Shown here: positions 57,001-64,000 of the stretch, one piece after another
How positions within the stretch are numbered: the first letter of the stretch is position 1
Layout of the letters: each line of letters starts with the position of its first letter
NCBI RefSeq assembly: GCF_019175385.1
Contig: NC_083344.1
Coordinates: forward strand, 8,708,725 to 8,772,724
Origin: Lycium barbarum
Lineage: Eukaryota > Streptophyta > Magnoliopsida > Solanales > Solanaceae
Reading direction: 5' to 3'
DNA: 64,000 bases
Notes under the pieces: generated by a model
What the model saw: only the letters and a program-made list of their open reading frames with translations
Databases searched by the model: none
What the model was told of the DNA's origin: nothing
Position numbers and translations under genes: made by a program

Positions 57001-60000
57001 CTAGCTCACACCTGCCATAGGGAACAAGTGAGGATATCTCTTATTCATGTCATCCTCTGCTTCCCAAGTGGCTTCCTCAGTATTATGGTTTCGCCACAAC
57101 ACCTTGACCGACGCCACATCCTTCGTCCTGAACCTTTTAACTTGACGATCTAGAATCTGAACCGATTTTTCTTCATAGGTTGACCCTTTATTAATTTCAA
57201 TCTCTTCAGGGTTAAACACATGGGAAGGATCAGGTTTGTACAACCTCAACATCGAAATGTGAAACATCGGATGCACCATGGCCATATCGGATGACAACTT
57301 CAATTCATAAGCCACCGTCCTGATTTTCCTAACAATATCGTAAGGGCCAATGAAACAGGGAATAAGTTTCCCCTTCTTACCAAACTGCATTACTCCCTTC
57401 ATCGGCGACACCTTGTCACTAACAAAAAAGTCTAGCTTACGTCGCCTCATATCCGTATAGGACTTCTGTCTACTCTGAGCTGTCTTGAGTCGTTGCACAA
57501 TAAGATAAACCTTCTCAATTTCTTCGTGAACTGAATCCGGACCCAACAATTCCACTTCAGTTGGTTCAAACCAACCAATTGGAGACCGACAACGCCTCCC
57601 ATAAAGAGCCTCATAGGGAGCCATTTGAACACTCGCTTGGTAACTGTTGTTGTACGCGAACTCCACAAGAGGTAAATGTTCATCCCAATTTCCTTCGAAA
57701 TCTATAGCACAAGCTCGCAACATGTCTTCCAGAGTTTGAATATTTTTCTCTTCCTGTCTGTCAGTTTGAGGATGAAAGGCGGTGCTTAATTTCACTCTAG
57801 TCCCCAAACCTTCCTGAAAGAATGTCCAAAAATAAGCAATGAATTGCGTACCTCTTTCAGATATGATGGATGTCGGAATCGCATGCAATCTAATGATCTC
57901 CTTTAGAATATAGCTTGGCATACTGCGCCGCGGTATATGACGTCTTCACAGGGAGAAAATAGGCAGACTTCGTGAGTCTATCCAATATCACCCAAATCGA
58001 ATCAAACTTGGCCTTTGTGCGGGGCAGACCCACAACGAAATCCATATTGATCTCCTCCCACTTCCACTGCAGAATCTCGATATTCTGAGCCAGGCCTCCA
58101 GGCCTTTGATGTTCAGCCTTCACCTGTTAACAGTTCAAACACTTAGCAACAAGGTTAGAAATATCAGCCTTCATCCTTTTCCACCAATAGTGTTGTTTCA
58201 AATTCTATACATCTTGATGGATCCCGGATGAACCGAATACTGGGAACTATGAGCTTCCATCATCAATTTTTGTCAAAGACCATCAACATCAGGAACATAC
58301 AATCGTCCTTGCAGCCGCAGAACACTGTCGCCAGTCCCAACAGTAAATGAAGTGTACTCACCCCTTTCCACTCCATCTTTTAGCTTTGCTAGAATCTCAT
58401 CATCATATTGCTTGGATTTAATCCTTTCCACAATGTCAGACCGTGATGGCGTGATTCCCACTAACTCCTCATCTTTATTTTCATCAAGTATGACCCCAAG
58501 ACTAGCAAGTCTTCGAATTTCCTTCTTCATGGGCATGTCATGTGCACGAAAATAAGCCAACGTGCCCATAGATTTTCTACTCAAAGCATCATCAACCACA
58601 TTAGCCTTACCAGGATGATATAAAATGTTCAAGTCATAATCTTTTAACAACTCCAACCGCCTCCTCTGTCTGAGATTTAACTCTCGCTGCTTAAAGATAT
58701 ATTGCAAGCTTTTATGGTCAGTAAGAACATCACAATGCTCACCATACAAATAATGACACCAAATGTTCTAGGCAAATACCACGGCAGCCAGCTCCAAGTC
58801 ACGAGTTGGATAATTCTTCTCATGTTTTTTCAACTGTCGGGAAGTATAAGCGATCACCTTACCGTTCTGCATCAATACACAACCTAAACCAATTCTAGAA
58901 GCATCACAATACACCATATATACACTAGACCCAGAAGGTAAAGTCAAAATAGGAGCCAAAGTCAACCTTGTATTAAGCTCTTGGAAACTCTTTTCACAAG
59001 CTTCGGACCACTGAAACTTAGCAGTCTTCTGTGTCAATTTAGTCAATGGAGAGGCTCTTGACGAGAAGCCTTCCACAAACTTTCTATAATAATTTTCCAA
59101 ACCCAAGAAACTACGAATTTTAGCCCCACTAGTTGGTCTAGGACAATCCTTAACCGCTGAAATTTTCTGAGGATCTACTTTAATGCCTTCCCCAGTCACC
59201 ACATGACCCAAGAAAGACACACACTTAAGCCAAAATTCACACTTAGAGAATTTTTTATAGAGCTCGTTCTCCTCAAGTGTTGTCAAAGCTATCCTCAAAT
59301 GATTAGCATGATCCTCACGATTCTTAGAGTACACCAAAATGTCATCAATAAACACAATAATGAAGCGGTCTAGATACAGCTTAAACACACGGTTCATCAA
59401 ATCCATGAATGCAGTAGGCGCATTAGTCAACTCGAAGGACATGACTAGAAACTGAAAGTGCCCATAATGAGTACGGAAAGCAGTTTTCGGGACATCCTTA
59501 TCCTTTATCTTTAATTGATGATATCCAGACCTCAGGTCAATCTTTGAGAAGAACTTAGCACCCTGAAGTTGGTCAAACAAATCATCTATCCTAGGCAAGG
59601 GATACTTATTCTTAATGGTCACTTTATTAAGCTGACGGTAGTCAACACAGATCCTAAGGGAACCATCCTTGTTCCTAACAAACAATAATAGAGCACCCCA
59701 AGGTGAGGAACGTGGTCGGATGAAACCTTTATCCAACAATTCCTTCAACTGATCCTTTAATTCCCTTAGCTCCGCTGGAACCATACAATAAGGTGGAATA
59801 GAAATAGGTTGGGTGTCGGGGATAACATCAATTCCAAAATCAGTAACTCTATCAGGAGGAATACCAGGAAGATCTTCGGGAAATACTTTGGGATAATCAC
59901 TAAATATGGGAACAGATGCAAATTCGGGTACTACGGATTTTGTATCATTAACCGCAACCAAATGGTAAATACGCCCCTTAGTAATCATCCTATGAGCCTG

Positions 60001-60592
60001 AAGATAGAAAATAAATCTACCCCTTGGCTTAGAAATTTCACCCTCCCACATAATAACAGGCTTCTCGGGAAAGGCGAAACGAACTAACTTATGGCGACAA
60101 TCCACATTAGCATAATACGTGGATAACCAGTCCATCCCTATAATTACATCAAAACCCACCATCTCTATTTCATACAAATCAGCCACGGTCTCACGTCCCT
60201 TGCTCACAACAACACAATTTCTATATACCCTATAAGCAATAATAGGAACACCAGAAGGCGTATCAACAACAAAAGGTTCCAACAAAGGGTTCCAACAAAG
60301 GTTTGGGTTTCATACCTATATCAAGAGGAAAATAAGGGGTCACATAGGATAAATTTGAACCCGGATCAATCAATGAGTAAGCATCATGAGAACAGATAGT
60401 AAGGATACCTGTAACCACAGCGTCAGAAGCCTCAGCTGCCTCCCTACGAGTCAACCCATAGAGTCGAGCTGTCCCTCCACCAGAAGTATTAGCAACTTCC
60501 TTTCCTTTGCCGTTATTACGAGCATTCTGATTATTATTGTTAGCATTACCAGCAGGCAAATTTTTTAGCAGATGCAGAAGCAGGCGAATCAT
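57001..60592 (-). pseudogene. pol of element L
   Basis: Protease starts at 60263-60592 with LIDPGSNLSYVTPYF. A 13-bp tandem duplication (60275-60300) shifts the frame. The 505-codon frame 58768-60285 then carries the protease end ([10 protein letters not shown]), RT with [15 protein letters not shown] and [11 protein letters not shown] (near codon 315), and RNase H to [13 protein letters not shown], ending at TAG 58765-58767. RNase H and tether continue at 58273-58749. Integrase lies at 57890-58123 (WVILDRLTKS) and, after another shift, 57001-57921: its second Asp is Glu (IISERGTQF) and HPQTDRQEEKNIQ keeps Glu. The chromodomain VKVLWRNHNTEEATWEAEDD is intact. Confidence 0.9.
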
Positions 60593-60727
60593 TCTTTTGG
60601 TTATTCATAGCAGTCATCTCACGTAGCCACTTTCTGCATTCCCTCTTAATATGGCCTCTAATCCCACAATGATGACAGATACGTTCTTCCCACACTGGCG
60701 GACGACTACTTCCTCGCGAAAACTTAC

Positions 60728-60800
<73 letters not shown>

Positions 60801-61735
60801 TTTCTGGCCTTGCCTACCAGAAAGCACACTAGCATGGGAATAAGAACCAGACTGAGCAAGTTCAAAATGCCCTCTCTTCTGCTCTCCATTATAGTTGTTA
60901 CCACCGAAACCACCCGCAGATCGGGCCTTCTTGTTTTGGTCTCGATCCACCCTCCCTTCATTTTTTCCAACTCTCCTACTGTTCAGCAAACCCAACCAGA
61001 GATGAGAAAGTACAAGTAGGAGACATAGCAACAGCAGCACATGCAGACTTGATATGTGGTACCAAGCCTTTCACAAAACGAGTCAACTTATGCTATTCAG
61101 TCGGAATCATGTATAAAGCATACTTTGACAAATGAGTGAACTCCAAACTATACTCACGAATCGACTTGTTACCCTGTTCTAGCTTTTTGACTTCGTAACC
61201 ATAGCAAATCTTTCTTCATAAAAAAAGAACCTTTCCATAAATGCCTCTTCAAATTCGTCCCACGTCGGAGCTAAAGCAGCGTCACCCTCTCAGATTCCCA
61301 CATCTCAAACCATGCGTGAGCAACCTACTTCAACTTATAAGAAGCGAGTCTCATAGCTTCGGAATCCTGGGTATCCATTGCCCTCAATGCCTTAAAGGTC
61401 TAATCTAAAAAGTGCTGGGGGTCATCCACCTCTCGTGACCCAAAGAACTCTGGTGACTTTAAGTCTAGGAATTTCTTAAGTCTGCCTCTACCATGAGGTC
61501 CCACACCTCCATGTTGCTGCTGAGCCGCAACCAATGCAGTCAACATTTGAATATACATTTGCATAGTACCAATCTCAGGCACACTCGCAACAGGAATAGC
61601 AAGAGCAGGCGATGCTGGAGGTGGTGCTTGATTTCTAGCATCATTTCCATTACCAGCATTTGCGCCCCCAAGATTTCGGTTAGCTCTCATGGGTTGTGCT
61701 CGGTTACCGTTTTTGGATCGTGTCAGAGCCATCAC
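60546..61735 (-). pseudogene. gag of element L with polyasparagine tract
   Basis: It begins MALTRSKNGNRAQPMRANRN at about 61732 (minus). The capsid-like part contains LKSPEFFGSREVDDPQHFLD (61400-61735), followed by a frameshifted interval to 61040. The C-terminal frame (60546-61040) holds an intact CCHC zinc knuckle CHHCGIRGHIKREC, and before it a run of about 24 Asn encoded by an (AAT)n microsatellite. Confidence 0.85.
60727..60801. repeat. (ATT)n microsatellite inside L gag
   Basis: About 24 uninterrupted triplets, in frame with gag on the minus strand (poly-Asn). The opposite and shifted frames give spurious poly-Ile open frames. Confidence 0.95.
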
Positions 61736-61943
61736 TGCAAGGTACGAATTAACGAGTGAATTAGAATGATCCTAAAAGGACTTTAAGCTCTACAGCAGAA
61801 TCTAGAATCAAGAAGAATAGGAAACACCTATAAATGTCATAGGAGTTTCTCAGTCATGCAAGTGATCAGGCTGTATAAGAAAAACTCCACTAGACACAGC
61901 TCCACTAACACCGAAAATAATCCTAGGATGTATTTAAACCTAG

Positions 61944-61955
61944 GCTCTGATACCA
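61944..61955 (-). other. Primer binding site of element L
   Basis: The minus strand reads TGGTATCAGAGC, preceded by T, four bases from the LTR end at 61960. Confidence 0.85.
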
Positions 61956-61959
61956 AACG

Positions 61960-62475
61960 CGTCACGCCCCAAAACCCACCTTAGAAGTGACCTGCATCCG
62001 ACGTCATGAACAACATCGGAAGAACCTAAAAGATACACAATGACACTTGAACCCGCCTGGTTCAATAATCACCTCTAACAATTTATAAAATAAATTTAAG
62101 CAAGTCATGATGTAAGAATAAAAGCAGTGGAAGTCTTTATAATTTAAATAATTCAACCAAAACATGATAGTGTGCCCGAAAGAGTTAAACAACAACTCTT
62201 CTTCTACCCACATTCGAATGTATACTAAGGAGCTTCTAAGAATAAAGAATAAACATCTAAATCATCGGGACATAACCCGGAAACTAATATAAATAAATGG
62301 AATCAATAAATGGGGTGTCCCACGAACAAGCAAGTGGCTCACCAAATCAGCAGTATCAGCAAGTTCTCCTAAACGTTCTGAATGTCATGAACCTGCTCTT
62401 CTTCGTTACCTAACATACCATAAAAAAATAACAATGGTATGCCTGAGTACTTCGTACTCAGTGAATGCCTCGGGG
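61960..62475 (-). mobile_element. 5' LTR of element L, cut by LTR M
   Basis: The inner edge CGTCACGCCCC (first T mutated to C) is at 61960. It aligns with 55000-55375 of the 3' LTR. After CTCGGGG (62475) the homologue continues ACAACAAGTG at 55378, but here TGTTACACC of M begins. Confidence 0.8.
62443..62461 (-). other. GTAC stem-loop of the second L LTR
   Basis: CTGAGTAC-TTC-GTACTCAG, identical to 55344-55362. Confidence 0.8.
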
Positions 62476-64000
62476 TGTTACACCTTGGAATTTTACCGTT
62501 AGCGTACAGTGAATAGGCTAACAGAGGACATAGCGTATGCGATGTTTTGGAGATGAGTGATAACGTCCCGTAGATTGGTATCGAAGTGTTGAACAATTGT
62601 TAAGAAGGTTCCATAAGGATCAGAGATGAAACGAAGTAATGAGAATAAGATTCAGTGAGCTGGCGGATTATACGGTCGATTATACGGACCGTATAATGGT
62701 TTTACGGTCGTATAATGAACCGTAGAAGAATCACAGAATGAAGTTGCATAAAGGTGGGTTTTACGGTCGATTATACGGACCGTATAAAATTATACGACCC
62801 GTATAATGAACCGTCAAGTTGACACAGAGAATGGTGACCACTGGAGCAGTTTTACGGTCGATTATACGGACCGTATAAATTTATACAAACCGTATAATGG
62901 AACGTATAAATTTATACAGACCGTATAATGGACCGTATAATGACATCGGGACAGATTTTGTATTTATAAAATAATGGTCCAAGTTCATTTAATTCATTTC
63001 CCCTTCTCACTCCACGACCCAATCTCTCTCTAGAATATTCCAAACTCTTCCAAAACAAGACTCCAAGTGAAAATTTAAGATCAACTTCATCAATCCACCA
63101 AAACCAAGTGTAAGAAACACATCAAAGGATCATTTAAGTCAAGAAATTCCATAGAAGGTGGAACTAGGGTTTTGTCTAAGTGAAGCATTTCAACTCAAGA
63201 CTTGTTCAACTATCATCTAAGGTAAGTTTCATGACTTTATCATGTTGTTTAAGGTATTAGAAGACTAAGAAGCTTGAATTGTAGAAAGACATGGGAAATA
63301 GGTCTTGAATGGGTGAATAGTTTAAGTGGTTGAATGATAGTTGGATTAAATTATGAATGTTGATGTGTTGTGGTTATGAATAAGTTATAAATGATGTTTA
63401 TATCATGAAACAAGTATTAAAGGCGCGAAACCACAAAATGAGTTATAAGGATAAATGTGGGAAAATTGGAGGAAAATGGTGGAATGTGATAAACGTATAT
63501 AAATGATGGTTGTTGATTGTAATATTGTGGATGTTATTGTGAACGTTGGGAGTTGATATAGACTATGGGAAAAGTAGTATAAATAAAGGAAGTGCTGTCA
63601 AATTTTCTCTAGAAATAGTGATGCGTTTCCTTAAGTCGACTAACTAATGTGAATACAGATTCTCTCGTGAAGGTAGCGACGTGACATTAAAGGGGAGCAA
63701 GTGAAAGATAGCTTAGCTAAATGACAAAGGTATGTGAGTCTAATCCTTTCTTTCTAATGGCATGAATCCCTTCCTCTTCATGAGTTCCTATATTCCGGGA
63801 AGCTAAAAGCCGATATCCATAAATGTCTATATAAGATAAGAGATATGATATGATGATGCCATATTGATAATGATGTTATTTATTGCTTACACTCACCTTA
63901 TGTACTAATTCCTTCAAGGTGAGGCAGAATGTCAATAATTGCTCCATCATGAAATCGGGGGATCACGACCTTATGTCACCCCGATAGAATATAGTTGATC
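62476..64000 (+). mobile_element. LTR M, same family as C and G, running off the window
   Basis: It starts TGTTACACCTTGG at 62476 and parallels solo LTR C: similar tip, ATACGGACCGTAT cluster, TATA, CT-rich leader (CCCAATCTCTCTCTAGAAT) and then AT-rich LTR body with GTGAATAC.GATTCTC. No coding. Whether it is solo or attached to an element inserted in L's LTR depends on sequence beyond 64000. Confidence 0.8.
62660..62973 (+). promoter_or_regulatory. Predicted LTR promoter of M: dense ATACGGACCGTAT cluster and TATA box
   Basis: The perfect inverted repeat ATTATACGG-A-CCGTATAAT is at 62679-62697. Further TTATACGGACCGTATAA copies and single half-sites (at least fifteen half-sites) reach 62945. 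TATA-like GTATTTATAAAATAA is at 62959-62973. Confidence 0.6.

Larger units (their letters stand above)
54990..62475 (-). mobile_element. Element L: chromovirus, LTRs truncated
   Basis: On the minus strand the order is partial 5' LTR (62475-61960), primer site, gag, protease-RT-RNase H, integrase-chromodomain, poly-G polypurine tract and 3' LTR (56846 to about 54990). LTR homology is clear from 55052 (62151) rightward and fades to the left. The 5' LTR is cut at 62475 by LTR M. Pol is the most nearly open of the chromoviruses here. Confidence 0.85.

Noticed and set aside
60614..61019. Open frames with poly-Ile on both strands
   Set aside because: Shifted or opposite-strand readings of the (ATT)n run inside L gag. 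The Asn frame continues into the zinc knuckle and is the real one.

Overview
The window is plant nuclear DNA made almost entirely of nested, decayed LTR retrotransposons. No host gene, tRNA, rRNA, CRISPR array or organelle insert is visible. The coding remains are Ty3/gypsy Gag-Pol: one Tat/Ogre-type element with a second, archaeal-type RNase H, and several chromoviruses with 2-3 kb LTRs, an initiator-Met tRNA primer site (TGGTATCAGAGC) and an integrase chromodomain tail, probably Tekay/Del. A degraded Ty1/copia piece and an orphan ORF of the 'putative plant transposon protein' kind are also present. From remembered family resemblance the source looks like Solanaceae. That is inference; the sequence alone shows only a repeat-rich angiosperm.

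Layout. 1-10667: Tat-type element A (+), split by a 2.6 kb solo LTR (364-2962, target duplication CAAGT), with a tandem-repeat-rich 3' region (68-bp array at 8365-8960) and a truncated 3' LTR. 10668-18378: chromovirus B (-), integrase core deleted. 18379-18729: LTR tip G. 18728-27502: chromovirus E (+), whose integrase is split by solo LTR C (19707-23872, duplication CTTTC), which itself holds solo LTR D (22207-23401, duplication CCTTA). 27503-34744: chromovirus F (-), joined tail-to-tail to E. 34745-35513 and 45472-47260: host segment H with the orphan ORF, split by complete chromovirus I (35514-45466, -). 47261-48286: leader and LTR fragment J1. 48287-52219: J2, a 3' LTR plus integrase fragment. 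52220-54990: copia LTR, protease scrap and AT-rich DNA. 54990-62475: chromovirus L (-). 62476-64000: LTR M, running off the window.

None of the pol copies looks autonomous. Integrase residues are altered in A (Asp to His), F (Glu to Lys) and L (Asp to Glu), the core is missing in B, interrupted in E and cut off in J2. I keep its DDE but has a damaged protease motif and zinc knuckle.

The most unusual signal is shared LTR architecture rather than a gene. In ten LTR copies from eight LTR families, clusters of short, CpG-containing inverted repeats lie just upstream of the TATA box, with unrelated sequences in different families (ATACGGACCGTAT, ACCGCTATAGCGGT, AGTCGGT/ACCGACT, ATCGACGG/CCGTCGAT and others). 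Most also carry a TCAGTAC-loop-GTACTGA or CTGAGTAC-TTC-GTACTCAG stem-loop about 435-525 bp from the LTR 3' end. Elements I and J2 lack a polypurine tract and have a primer-site-like TTGGTATC word next to the 3' LTR.
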